From positions 620,001-684,000 of the forward strand of contig JACJXU010000001.1 in NCBI GenBank assembly GCA_020636475.1: a stretch of 64,000 bases of DNA. The letters run 5' to 3'. The translations under genes and the position numbers were made by a program. Positions 44,606-52,960 of this stretch are shown piece by piece; position 1 is the first letter of the stretch; the number at the start of each line of letters is the position of its first letter. Source of the stretch: Chitinophagales bacterium (lineage in GTDB: Bacteria; Bacteroidota; Bacteroidia; Chitinophagales; UBA2359). The notes below the pieces were generated by a model that made no database searches, was not told where the DNA came from, and worked only from the letters and a program-made list of their open reading frames with translations.

Positions 44606-45412
44606 ATGCAATTGAAACAAAATTATAAAGCAATAATCTTAACTATCGCTTGCTTCGCTATTTATCTGTTCTTAAAGCAATATTTTTCTTCCATCAAAGA
44701 AGGTTTAGACGGATTTACAAATAATGGATTGCTTAGTTATACCCTCACTTATTTTATAATCGGAATTCCAATATTTATTGGCACTTATTTAATTAACCCA
44801 AAACTTAATATACTAAAAAACTTAGGGCTGAGCATCCATTTAATAAAACCATTTTTGATTGCTCTATTATTTTCCACACCTATGATTGTGGGCGGGTTTT
44901 TATTTTATAAATTTCAAAAAGAGATTTCGATACCAAATTTAATAGCAGGCTCTATTGTAATTGGTTTTGTCGAAGAATTGTTTTTTAGAGGTTTTTTATT
45001 TGGGCAAATTTTTAAATACACTCGATTAGGGTTTCTTTCTTCTATTCTGGTTGGAGCGGTGATTTTTGCAAGCGGACATCTATATCAAAGCCAAGACTTT
45101 TTTGAATTAATCGGTATCTTTTCGGTAACATTTATGGGAGCCATACTTTTTGCGTGGTTGTATGTCGAATGGAATTACAATTTATGGGTACCAATTTTTT
45201 TACATTCTTTAATGAATTTGACGTGGCATATTTTTGAGATGGACGAAACTGCACTTGGAGGATTGCTGCCCAATGTTCTTAGAGGATTAACAATAATTTT
45301 AGCCATCGTTTTTACGGTGTTGTACAAGAGAAAAAAAGGTCAAAAACTTACAATAACAAAAGATAATTTAATAGTCAAAAACGATGTAGAACAAAGCATA
45401 AAATGGTCATAG
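44606..45412 (+). CDS. CPBP (Abi) family intramembrane metalloprotease
   Basis: 268 residues with about seven hydrophobic segments. The conserved CPBP motifs are intact: E123-E124-x3-R128 (VEELFFRGFLFG), F-x3-H158 (IFASGHLY) and H200-x3-N204 (FLHSLMNL). Relatives process CAAX-type or other membrane proteins and some give bacteriocin immunity; a role here is unknown. The gene is AT-rich and lies in the accessory strip downstream of module G. Start ATG at 44606. Confidence 0.85.
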   Translation: MQLKQNYKAIILTIACFAIYLFLKQYFSSIKEGLDGFTNNGLLSYTLTYFIIGIPIFIGTYLINPKLNILKNLGLSIHLIKPFLIALLFSTPMIVGGFLFYKFQKEISIPNLIAGSIVIGFVEELFFRGFLFGQIFKYTRLGFLSSILVGAVIFASGHLYQSQDFFELIGIFSVTFMGAILFAWLYVEWNYNLWVPIFLHSLMNLTWHIFEMDETALGGLLPNVLRGLTIILAIVFTVLYKRKKGQKLTITKDNLIVKNDVEQSIKWS

Positions 45413-45436
45413 TGTTCTATGCGGAGCTAAGGCATT

Positions 45437-45741
45437 TATACTAAAATCGAATAGCTATTGCGTATTAGAAAAGGTAAAAATCTTTTTTCGTAGTATAGCA
45501 GTTTTGGGGCGTTAAAAATTTTTGAATCCTTGTAAAAAATTTAGCCCAAAAACTGTGGTTTTGCCCGAGTAGGGCAAAAATACCTTGAAAAAAGTGTCGT
45601 TTCTTTTGCTTCGTTTTCTTTGGGCAAGCAAAGAAAATGAAGAAATCCCCAAGCATAGTTTTGCCCCCAAAGTTTCGGAGCAGATACTTACCTTTAATAA
45701 TTCCTAAACCAATACACAACCTTCATACTATTTTGGTATTA
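45437..45741 (-). repeat. Dispersed hairpin element, copy C (near full length, inverted)
   Basis: From TATACTAAAATCGAATAGCT to TATTTTGGTATTA. In reverse orientation it carries the same core as copies B and D: CTTCATTTTCTTTGCTTGCC / CAAAGAAAACGAAG stem and TTTTTGCCCTACTCGGGCAA. It occupies most of the gap between the CPBP gene and ExoIII. Confidence 0.75.
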
Positions 45742-45849
45742 CTTTGTGTTACTTCGTGAAATACTTAGCGCAACTTCGTGTACCAAATAATAGCACAGTG
45801 TTACACAAAAACAATATTCAATAATTTATACTGGTTTTCTTTTATCCAA

Positions 45850-45942
45850 GTGCTTAATATATATTTTATTATTGTTTTTTTGCTTTTAACTTTATTATCC
45901 TGTCAATCACCAACAACGAATAAAACTGTATTCAGGAAATAA
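45850..45942 (+). CDS. Possible 30-residue micro-lipoprotein or lipoprotein remnant
   Basis: From GTG at 45850: MLNIYFIIVFLLLTLLSCQS, then PTTNKTVFRK and TAA. The lipobox LLSC is textbook after a hydrophobic stretch. The frame is open further upstream but has no ATG. It could be an entericidin-like small lipoprotein, or only the N-terminal end of a deleted lipoprotein gene. Convergent with xth, ten bases from its stop. Confidence 0.25.
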   Translation: MLNIYFIIVFLLLTLLSCQSPTTNKTVFRK

Positions 45943-45952
45943 TGACTCATTT

Positions 45953-46729
45953 TCACAATATGAGGTCTAACGCTACCGGACAGTGGTCGGAATGAATTGC
46001 TTGCGGCAAAATTTTGGCTGCCCGTAGCTGTGGTACTAAGTTTTCGGTGCAAGTGTTGTAGTCAATGCGCCAACCTTTGTTTTTGCCGCGCGCGCCTGCT
46101 CTGTAACTCCACCAAGTATATTGGTCTTTTTGCTGATTGTACACCCTAAAAGTATCCACAAAGCCCTGCGAGAAATAGTAATCCATCCAAGCGCGCTCTT
46201 CGGGCAAAAATCCCGACACATTGGCGTTACGCACAGGGTCGTGAATGTCAATCGCCTGATGGCAAATATTAAAATCGCCGGAGACAATGAGCTTTTTTCG
46301 GGTTTGTTGCACTTCTTTCAAAAAGCGCATTATCTCATCTAAAAAAAGCATTTTCAGTTCTTGGCGTGCTTCGCCCGAACTCCCTGACGGAAAATAAATA
46401 CTAAAAACAGAGGTATCGCCAAAATCCGCACGGATAACACGACCCTCAGCATCAAAAGTAGCATTGTCCATACCATACACTACTTTGTCGGGTTTTTGTT
46501 TTGTCCAAATTGCCACGCCGCTATACCCTTTTTTTTCGGCACTAAACCAATAATGATAATAACCCAGTGCCTCAATAGCAGCAGTATTCACTTGCTCGGG
46601 CATAGCTTTGGTTTCTTGCAGCAGCACTATATCGCTGCCGTTGGTTTGCAAAAAATCAAGCAGTCCCTTGTTCATCGCCGCACGCACGCCGTTTACATTG
46701 TAGGTAATAATTTTGGTAGTTTGCGCCAT
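45953..46729 (-). CDS. xth: Exodeoxyribonuclease III
   Basis: 258 residues of the AP-endonuclease/ExoIII fold: start TKIITYNVNGVRAAMNKGLL, metal-binding Glu in IVLLQETKAMPEQ, IYFPSGSSGEARQELKM, SGDFNICHQAIDIHDP, GFLPEERAWMDYYF and the catalytic SDHCPVALDL. It removes nucleotides 3' to 5' from duplex DNA and cleaves at abasic sites. Length and all motifs match the family; some homologues in this phylum are called ExoA. Confidence 0.94.
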   Translation of the reverse strand: MAQTTKIITYNVNGVRAAMNKGLLDFLQTNGSDIVLLQETKAMPEQVNTAAIEALGYYHYWFSAEKKGYSGVAIWTKQKPDKVVYGMDNATFDAEGRVIRADFGDTSVFSIYFPSGSSGEARQELKMLFLDEIMRFLKEVQQTRKKLIVSGDFNICHQAIDIHDPVRNANVSGFLPEERAWMDYYFSQGFVDTFRVYNQQKDQYTWWSYRAGARGKNKGWRIDYNTCTENLVPQLRAAKILPQAIHSDHCPVALDLIL

Positions 46730-46906
46730 AAAGTGTGTTTAGGTTTTGCTGCGAAGGTAAGGATTTGTGGCGAGAAAGGGTAAAGTTTTAGCAAAGTAGA
46801 TTTCTTGAAAATGTATTTGCATTGCGGCTTATTTTAGCGTAATGAGTTCCTTTTTCGCCTTTAATTTCTTACATACATGAATAAACTTCGGTCTATACAA
46901 AAACAA

Positions 46907-46936
46907 AAAGAGACCACTCTTTCGAGCAGTCTCTTT
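46907..46936 (-). terminator. Hairpin terminator for the secreted partner gene
   Basis: Stem AAAGAGAC..CTC / GAG..GTCTCTTT with loop TTTC, 30 bp downstream of the stop at 46966 of the leftward gene. The minus strand continues with TTTTTGTTTTTG, a weak T-run. Confidence 0.65.
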
Positions 46937-46965
46937 CAACATTATTCTTACTAAATTAATTTTTC

Positions 46966-47739
46966 TTATCGCGCAATAACCACTTTCTCGCTTACCATAC
47001 CTTTAGCGCCTTCAATAGTGATAATGTAAGTACCGGCAGCAAGATTTTGCTCATTGTTCCAGCTAATAGTATGCGTACCACTTGTGTGGAAACCTTCTGC
47101 CAACTGCGCTACTACCTGACCTGCTGTGTTGTACACACGTACATTCACGTTTTCGTTGTCGGTAGTGTAAGTAACGGTAGCGTAATCCATTACAGGATTA
47201 GGCACTACGCTGATAGAAGTATTCGCAGCAAAGTCTTCGATACCTGTAAATTCTTCTAACCAAGTAGCAGTTACGCCATTAAAAATAGTTCCACTTGAGT
47301 TTTCAACATAAGGCTCTGGTGTATCCAAACCTCTGATATAAATATCAGCTCCGTCTGCATCTTTTCCTACCAAAGTACCATCTTCATTACGGAAAACCAA
47401 TCCGATAGCATCTGTAGTCACACCTTCTGGTACATTGTAGTAATCGGGCCAAAGTATTTCTAAAGAGTATACACCGTTTCCTTCATTCGTCATTTCACCA
47501 ATGCCATGATCTACACCCCAATCTTGTCCGTCAGGAAAATAAGACCAAGGACCTGCGCCTGAGTGCATATACACTTTGTTGGGAGCACTTGCTGCAAAAC
47601 CGCCATCAACTAAATCGCCACCATCTTGTCCACCCATTCCTTTGGTAGAATCATATACAATTCTCAAATAAGAAGTTTGCGCATTTGCGGTCATCGCAAA
47701 TACAAATAACGCTACAAATAAAGTAAATAATCTCATCAT
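46966..47739 (-). CDS. T9SS cargo, predicted starch-related binding protein
   Basis: 257 residues, signal peptide MMRLFTLFVALFVFAMTANA/Q. Residues about 22-165 resemble a carbohydrate-binding beta-sandwich (YLRIVYDSTKGMGGQDGGDL; YMHSGAGPWSYFPDGQDWGV; VFRNEDGTLVGKDADGADIY), like small CBM-type domains found with amylases. A T9SS type A domain (VVPNPVMDYATVTYTTDNEN ... NLAAGTYIITIEGAKG) ends it. It is divergent from the amylase gene 175 bp away, suggesting joint control for alpha-glucan use. Binding is inferred from sequence and position only. Confidence 0.7.
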   Translation of the reverse strand: MMRLFTLFVALFVFAMTANAQTSYLRIVYDSTKGMGGQDGGDLVDGGFAASAPNKVYMHSGAGPWSYFPDGQDWGVDHGIGEMTNEGNGVYSLEILWPDYYNVPEGVTTDAIGLVFRNEDGTLVGKDADGADIYIRGLDTPEPYVENSSGTIFNGVTATWLEEFTGIEDFAANTSISVVPNPVMDYATVTYTTDNENVNVRVYNTAGQVVAQLAEGFHTSGTHTISWNNEQNLAAGTYIITIEGAKGMVSEKVVIAR

Positions 47740-47815
47740 TTTTTTTTGTTTTAAAATTAAAAAAATATTAATAGTAAGTAAGTGTCTATTCGGTTCGTGT
47801 ATTTTTTACACTAAG

Positions 47816-47823
47816 CAAATTTA
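47816..47823 (-). promoter_or_regulatory. -7 element of the secreted partner gene
   Basis: Minus strand TAAATTTG (TAnnTTTG), 77 bp upstream of the ATG at 47739. The divergent amylase transcript must start in the same region. Confidence 0.35.
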
Positions 47824-47913
47824 GTTAATTTTTTCAAATATTAAATTTTTATTAGAATTTTAACAAAAATTTATAACTTGGCAAAGCAATATCATTTCTA
47901 ACAACAAAAAACA

Positions 47914-49764
47914 ATGCAAAAAAGTTTAACGTATATACTTATTCTCTTGCTATTTTCTTGCTTTATTATCAAAGCTCAAAGTATAGAACGTATTGACCCA
48001 CCCTTTTGGTGGGCTGATATGCAAAATAAAAATCTTCAACTCCTCGTTTACGGCGAAAATATTGGCAACTTCACGCCTACCCTTGCCACCAAAGATATTG
48101 TTTTAACCCAAACACAGCATTTTACCAACAACAACTACCTCGCCTTAGACTTGGACATCACAAATGCCAAAACCGGCAACTTCGATATCATTTTTGAAGA
48201 TACTGCCAACAATCAATTTCACTATACTTACACTTTGCGCAAAGCTACACCCGAAAACCAAGTTCCGCGCGGTATTTCGCAAGACGATTTTATGTACCTT
48301 ATTATGCCCGACCGTTTCGCCAATGGAAACTACAACAACGACATTGTGCCGCAAATGAACGAAACGACCATCGAACGCGATAATATTGGCGGCAGACACG
48401 GCGGCGATATTCAAGGGGTAATAGACAAACTCGACTACCTGCAATCGCTGAATGTTACGGCTCTTTGGCTTAATCCTGTAGTAGAAAACAACCAGCCCAA
48501 ATACTCGTACCACGGCTATGCCGCCACCGACCACTACAAAATAGATGCCCGTTTCGGCGATTTGGCTCTTTACCAACAACTATCGGAAGAACTCCACCGC
48601 CGACACATGAAATTGGTGTTGGATATTATTCATAACCATATTGGCGACCAACACTGGTGGATGAAAGATTTGCCCGACTCTTCGTGGGTACACTTTTTCG
48701 ATACCTACACCAATTCCAACTTTCGCATGGAAACCCTCCTCGACCCTTATGCTACCGAAATTGACAAAGAACTTTACCTCAACGGTTGGTTTGATGTACA
48801 TATGCCCGACCTCAACCAAACCAATCCTTTTGTAGCCACTTATCTTATTCAAAATAATATTTGGTGGATTAAAAATTTTCAGATTGACGCGCTTCGTATG
48901 GACACATGGCCCTATTCCGAGCCAAATTTCCTTAAAAAATGGGCTGCTGCCATTCGCAGCGAATTTCCCGACATCAGCATTTTCTCCGAAGTTTGGGTAC
49001 ACGACATTTCTATTCATGCTTTCTTCCATCCACACAACATTGCAGCCCAAACTGCCCATACTGCCATTGACGGACTCACGGACTTCCAATGGTACAATGC
49101 CGTGATAGAAGCCGTAAATAATCCAAGCACTTGGACGGGCGGACTCATGAAACTCCACAATACACTCGCCTACGATTATTTGTACGATGATGTTTCGCAA
49201 AATGTCATTTTTTTAGATAATCACGACCTCATTCGGCTTTGGGAAGCTACCGGGCAAAGTATGTACAAATACAAAATTGCTGTAGCCTTGCTGTTGAGTA
49301 TGCGCGGCATTCCTTGCTGGTACTACGGCAGCGAAGTGCTGATGCGCGGTACAGCTTCGCCAATGGACAACGTGCGCACCGATTTTTTAGGCACTTGGAA
49401 AAATGATACTACCGACCTTTTTACGTCCAAAGGGCGCAATGATTTGCAAAATGAAGCATTTTTTTATTTACAGAAATTGACAAAATTGCGTGCCGAATAT
49501 CCGGCTTTGCGCAAAGGAACATTCAAGCATTATTTACCCCAAAACGATGTGTACGTGTATGCGCGTAGTATGGAAAATCAGCATTTTATGATGATTGTAA
49601 ATACCAGCGATAAAATGCAAAACCTACATTGCGACCGATTTGCGGAAGTATTGCAAGATTTTTCACAAGGAAAAGACCTCATAAGTGACAAACAATTTGA
49701 TTTCAGCCAAAAAACATTTACCGTAGCTCCGCAAAGTGCTGCGTGGATTCTTTTAAGTAAATAA
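47914..49764 (+). CDS. GH13 alpha-amylase/neopullulanase (SusA-like)
   Basis: 616 residues. Signal peptide (MQKSLTYILILLLFSCFIIK), an N-terminal immunoglobulin-like domain (about 20-115) and a GH13 barrel. Catalytic residues: nucleophile D330 with R328 in QIDALRMDTW, acid/base E359 in ISIFSEVW, and D438 in LDNHD; conserved regions DIIHNHIG and MPDRFANG also seen. The C-terminal beta domain starts about 520. Its closest type is the periplasmic neopullulanase that degrades starch oligomers in Bacteroidota. No SusC/SusD pair lies next to it; a T9SS partner is divergent. The next gene starts 16 bp after the stop. Confidence 0.9.
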   Translation: MQKSLTYILILLLFSCFIIKAQSIERIDPPFWWADMQNKNLQLLVYGENIGNFTPTLATKDIVLTQTQHFTNNNYLALDLDITNAKTGNFDIIFEDTANNQFHYTYTLRKATPENQVPRGISQDDFMYLIMPDRFANGNYNNDIVPQMNETTIERDNIGGRHGGDIQGVIDKLDYLQSLNVTALWLNPVVENNQPKYSYHGYAATDHYKIDARFGDLALYQQLSEELHRRHMKLVLDIIHNHIGDQHWWMKDLPDSSWVHFFDTYTNSNFRMETLLDPYATEIDKELYLNGWFDVHMPDLNQTNPFVATYLIQNNIWWIKNFQIDALRMDTWPYSEPNFLKKWAAAIRSEFPDISIFSEVWVHDISIHAFFHPHNIAAQTAHTAIDGLTDFQWYNAVIEAVNNPSTWTGGLMKLHNTLAYDYLYDDVSQNVIFLDNHDLIRLWEATGQSMYKYKIAVALLLSMRGIPCWYYGSEVLMRGTASPMDNVRTDFLGTWKNDTTDLFTSKGRNDLQNEAFFYLQKLTKLRAEYPALRKGTFKHYLPQNDVYVYARSMENQHFMMIVNTSDKMQNLHCDRFAEVLQDFSQGKDLISDKQFDFSQKTFTVAPQSAAWILLSK

Positions 49765-49780
49765 TCGCTTTGCGCTTCGC

Positions 49781-51097
49781 TTGAAATACGCTTTTGTTTA
49801 TATAGAAACTGTACCCGCTTATCCCGAAAAAATGAGCCTTTCGGGTATTGCCATTCTTTGCTACGATGAACATACTTTTGAAAAGGCTTGGTCGTCTTGG
49901 ATACAAAACAAACAAACGCAGGCGCAAGAGGCAAGTATGTACAATTTTGCGCCGCAAAACAATACGCCTACTTTTCCCGAAGTAGCTCGCACCATTGTAG
50001 AACTCACCCAAAACCGAACTTTGGTAGCACATGATGCTGCTTTCGTGTTTAAAGTATTGAAAAACTTGTTTGCCGATTTGGGCTTTGAATTTTCTTGCGA
50101 AAAAATTTGTACCCTTCGCCTGTGGCGCAAAAAACTCCAAGATGTTAGCTCCTTCAAACTGCATGATTTGATTGCCCATTTTCATCTGCAAAGTCATTTT
50201 GAAGAAAGATTGCTAAAAAATGCCGATTATATTGTGCAGTTGTTTCAACAAACCCAAAATACGGTCGTAAGCAACGAAAACAAGCAGTCTTTTAAAAAAT
50301 TATACGAAAATTTGTTAGATGAATGTGGTGTTTATTATTTTTTCAACGCCCAAAATGAATTGATTTATATTGGCAAAAGCAAAAATATAAAAAGTAGAAT
50401 CCAAGCCCATTTCAACAATACGAATACGGAGCGTGCCGTGAATATGAAATCGGAGGTTTGGCAAATAAACGCCGAATATACCGGCAGCGAGTTGGTGGCA
50501 TTGCTCTTAGAGTCGCACCAAATAAAACAGCACAAGCCTAAGTACAATCGCGCCCAAAGGCGCAGCCGCTATCCTTGGGCAATTGTATCGTACCAAAATG
50601 CCCAAAACTATCTTTGTTTTGATGTGGCGCGCACCCAAAATGCACCACAAGCAATTATGCAGTTTAGTTCGCTTAGAGCCGCCAAAAGTTTTTTGGCATA
50701 CTGGCGGGAGGAACTCTTGCTTTGCGACTATTTGTGTCACTTGTCATCGGGCAAAGGGGCGTGTTTTCATTACAGTTTACATTCCTGCTTAGGTGCCTGT
50801 ATTCAAGTAGAAACGGCAGAAAGTTATAATGAACGGGCAAATCTTTTGGTAGAAAAATATGCTTTTTCGCAGGATAATTTTTTGATTATAGACAAAGGAC
50901 GCACTGAAGGCGAATATGCTCTCATTCTTATAGAAAACAGCCACTACAAAGGTTGGGGTTATACTTCTTTGAAACCCAACAAAAGAAGCATAAAAAAACT
51001 CAAACAGTACATTCAGCATTATCCCGAAACCAAAGACACAAGGCAAATACTAAAGCAATGGTTGCGCGAAAATTCGCCCAAAATTATTTATTTCTAA
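49781..51097 (+). CDS. Exonuclease-like domain fused to GIY-YIG nuclease
   Basis: 438 residues from TTG at 49781 (MKYAFVYIETVPAYPEKMSL), the only early start that keeps the family N-terminus. Residues 1-150 are a DEDDh exonuclease (DnaQ-like) fold, but active-site positions are altered: D-x-E-T reads Y7-I-E9-T, and the H-N-x-x-F-D motif reads HDAAFV. Residues about 185-265 form an intact GIY-YIG nuclease (GVYYFF ... LIYIGKSKNIKSRIQAHF ... SELVALLLESHQIKQHKPKYN) with R and E present. The C-terminus resembles the UvrC/Cho partner part. Bacteroidota Cho-like proteins of this layout act in excision repair. Possibly co-transcribed with the amylase. Confidence 0.8.
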   Translation: MKYAFVYIETVPAYPEKMSLSGIAILCYDEHTFEKAWSSWIQNKQTQAQEASMYNFAPQNNTPTFPEVARTIVELTQNRTLVAHDAAFVFKVLKNLFADLGFEFSCEKICTLRLWRKKLQDVSSFKLHDLIAHFHLQSHFEERLLKNADYIVQLFQQTQNTVVSNENKQSFKKLYENLLDECGVYYFFNAQNELIYIGKSKNIKSRIQAHFNNTNTERAVNMKSEVWQINAEYTGSELVALLLESHQIKQHKPKYNRAQRRSRYPWAIVSYQNAQNYLCFDVARTQNAPQAIMQFSSLRAAKSFLAYWREELLLCDYLCHLSSGKGACFHYSLHSCLGACIQVETAESYNERANLLVEKYAFSQDNFLIIDKGRTEGEYALILIENSHYKGWGYTSLKPNKRSIKKLKQYIQHYPETKDTRQILKQWLRENSPKIIYF

Positions 51098-51102
51098 GCA
51101 TA

Positions 51103-51138
51103 AAAAATGCCTCCTTTTAATTAAAAGGAGGCATTTTT
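51103..51138. terminator. Bidirectional Rho-independent terminator
   Basis: Perfect 36-nt palindrome AAAAATGCCTCCTTTTAA / TTAAAAGGAGGCATTTTT between convergent genes (stops at 51097 and 51164). Confidence 0.9.
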
Positions 51139-51163
51139 ACTTATTAACTTTGAAAACTATTGT

Positions 51164-52885
51164 CTATCTTTTCAAAAGTTTCATGCTTTGTTGCTCACCA
51201 TTAAGCAAACGAACTTTTACCATATAAACACCCGCACTCAGTTCTGCCAAAGGCAAATGATAGCTTTGTAACTGATTGGCTTGTACTTCTTCGTCATACA
51301 CACTGTACATCAATCGTCCGGTTACATCGTATATTTCCACCAAAGCTTCTGTATTTTCTGTAGCTTTTATTTGCAAAGAAGCAACATCATTTGCCGGATT
51401 AGGGCTAAGTGCTTGAATAATGCTTGTATTTTCTACGTTTATGTTGAGTGGTTTCAAATTTACTTGCGCTTTGCTAAACACTTGTTCAATATTGGAATAA
51501 TTTACCGGATTAAGTAGTGCGCCACAAGCGGCAGGATCAATACTTGCTTCGTAATAACCGGCACCTGCAATAGTCGCTTGAAAACCGACACCCATCGAAA
51601 TAAGATCTGTTGCTACATATTCTACTACATAGGTTCCGCTTATTGAGTTCGAGGCATAAATTTCCGTTCCGCTTTGCGCATCATTTGTGCTTACCAAATT
51701 ATCGCTTGGACTTACAAATGTTTGTACACCACAAGTCACACAGTTGCTGGTTACATTCACATTCAAAGTAAAATTAGATTTTGTACTTTGACCGGAAACA
51801 ACAATCCAATAATCGCCTGCCGGCAAACAGCCCGAAGTAAGACTACTGCCACAAGCACTGGCTTCTACCGTATAAGCCGTTACTACATCGCCCGGATTTG
51901 TAACCGGATTTCCGGCTAAGTCTTGGCTTGTTTCATCGGGACAAACCAAACCGGAAATTAATGCCATATTGTAATTTTGTGTGGGAGAAGGAATATTTAT
52001 TGCCACTTCGCTATCGCTGGTAGTAAAAGGTACGTTTATGTGATACCAAGCGGCAGTTCCTGTGGTAGTAGGACAAATGGAGGAAAATCCTGCCGCATTG
52101 CCCGGCTCGAAGAAACCACCATTTCCGGCAAAATCGCACAAGCAAGTAGTAGTAGAACCCGAAGCCGTAGTACCGCTCACCGTTAAAGGAACATCTTTAG
52201 CATCACCACAAATAAAACCAGTTTTATAAGGAGATACTTCAAAACAGTAGTTTCCCGTAGAAGTACCATTATAGGCTTCCACTTGTATCCAAACCGCTAT
52301 ATCATCAAGTTGGTCCACGCCAAATTGCGTTTCCATCTGCGCTAAAGTGGGTACAGACCCGGGAAATAACACCAAATGATTATTCTGAATAGAAGTTTGA
52401 TCCACACAAATAACATTCGGTTGTAAAAAAGGACCATCACCTACTACTCCACCATTAGCATTGGCACAGTCGATAGTAAGATTTCCGGCAAGGCAACCAA
52501 AAGCCCAAGTTACTGCACAACCATCTGCTTCAAAGTGCGCTGCAATGGTTGGCGGATTGCTTGGATAACCCGGATAATCGCACAAACCCAGTACCAACGA
52601 ACCATCAAAATTTGGATAAACATTTACCGGATGCGTAGGCACTTGTACATACAAATCGTGGTTTACTACGCCTGCGCCACAAGTCTGACTTTGTTGCGGA
52701 ATTCCCCATCCGGCAGTAGCACTGTTCATCGTAAGTTTTCTACACTCTTGGTAATAAGGTAAAATGTTGGGGGCTGTGGTACAATCACTGGGCGTACCCA
52801 AATTTAAAGTAGTTAAAGGAGGACATTGCCCAAAGACAAAATTACCGATGCCCAAAAACGAGCATAAAAGGAGAAATTTTTTCAT
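51164..52885 (-). CDS. T9SS-secreted protein, function unknown
   Basis: 573 residues, signal peptide MKKFLLLCSFLGIGNFVFG/Q. The mature part is Cys-rich in its first half (about 20 Cys, e.g. CPPLTTLNLGTPSDCTTAPN, QTCGAGVVNHDLYVQVP, CAVTWAFGCLAGNLTIDC), suggesting several disulfides, and includes bacterial pre-peptidase-like beta sandwiches (GTAAWYHINVPFTTSDSEVA; PAGDYWIVVSGQSTKSNFTL). The last 80 residues are a T9SS type A domain (LSPNPANDVASLQIKATENT, VEIYDVTGRLMYSVYDEEVQ, AGVYMVKVRLLNGEQ). No catalytic motif. Ends at the shared terminator. Confidence 0.8.
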   Translation of the reverse strand: MKKFLLLCSFLGIGNFVFGQCPPLTTLNLGTPSDCTTAPNILPYYQECRKLTMNSATAGWGIPQQSQTCGAGVVNHDLYVQVPTHPVNVYPNFDGSLVLGLCDYPGYPSNPPTIAAHFEADGCAVTWAFGCLAGNLTIDCANANGGVVGDGPFLQPNVICVDQTSIQNNHLVLFPGSVPTLAQMETQFGVDQLDDIAVWIQVEAYNGTSTGNYCFEVSPYKTGFICGDAKDVPLTVSGTTASGSTTTCLCDFAGNGGFFEPGNAAGFSSICPTTTGTAAWYHINVPFTTSDSEVAINIPSPTQNYNMALISGLVCPDETSQDLAGNPVTNPGDVVTAYTVEASACGSSLTSGCLPAGDYWIVVSGQSTKSNFTLNVNVTSNCVTCGVQTFVSPSDNLVSTNDAQSGTEIYASNSISGTYVVEYVATDLISMGVGFQATIAGAGYYEASIDPAACGALLNPVNYSNIEQVFSKAQVNLKPLNINVENTSIIQALSPNPANDVASLQIKATENTEALVEIYDVTGRLMYSVYDEEVQANQLQSYHLPLAELSAGVYMVKVRLLNGEQQSMKLLKR

Positions 52886-52960
52886 AATAATAAGGGTGAA
52901 ATTTTATGGTTAACAAAAAAGCAGTAATTTAGAACATATTTTCGATTCATGCAATAATTT

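Noticed and set aside
44606..45412. CPBP gene as a bacteriocin immunity gene
   Set aside because: Family motifs are clear but no bacteriocin precursor or exporter lies nearby.
45465..45719. 84-codon minus-strand ORF with CPKKTKQKKRHFFQGI
   Set aside because: It lies wholly within repeat copy C; similar frames in copies B and D follow from nucleotide conservation of hairpins, and the frame in B is cut by stops on both sides.
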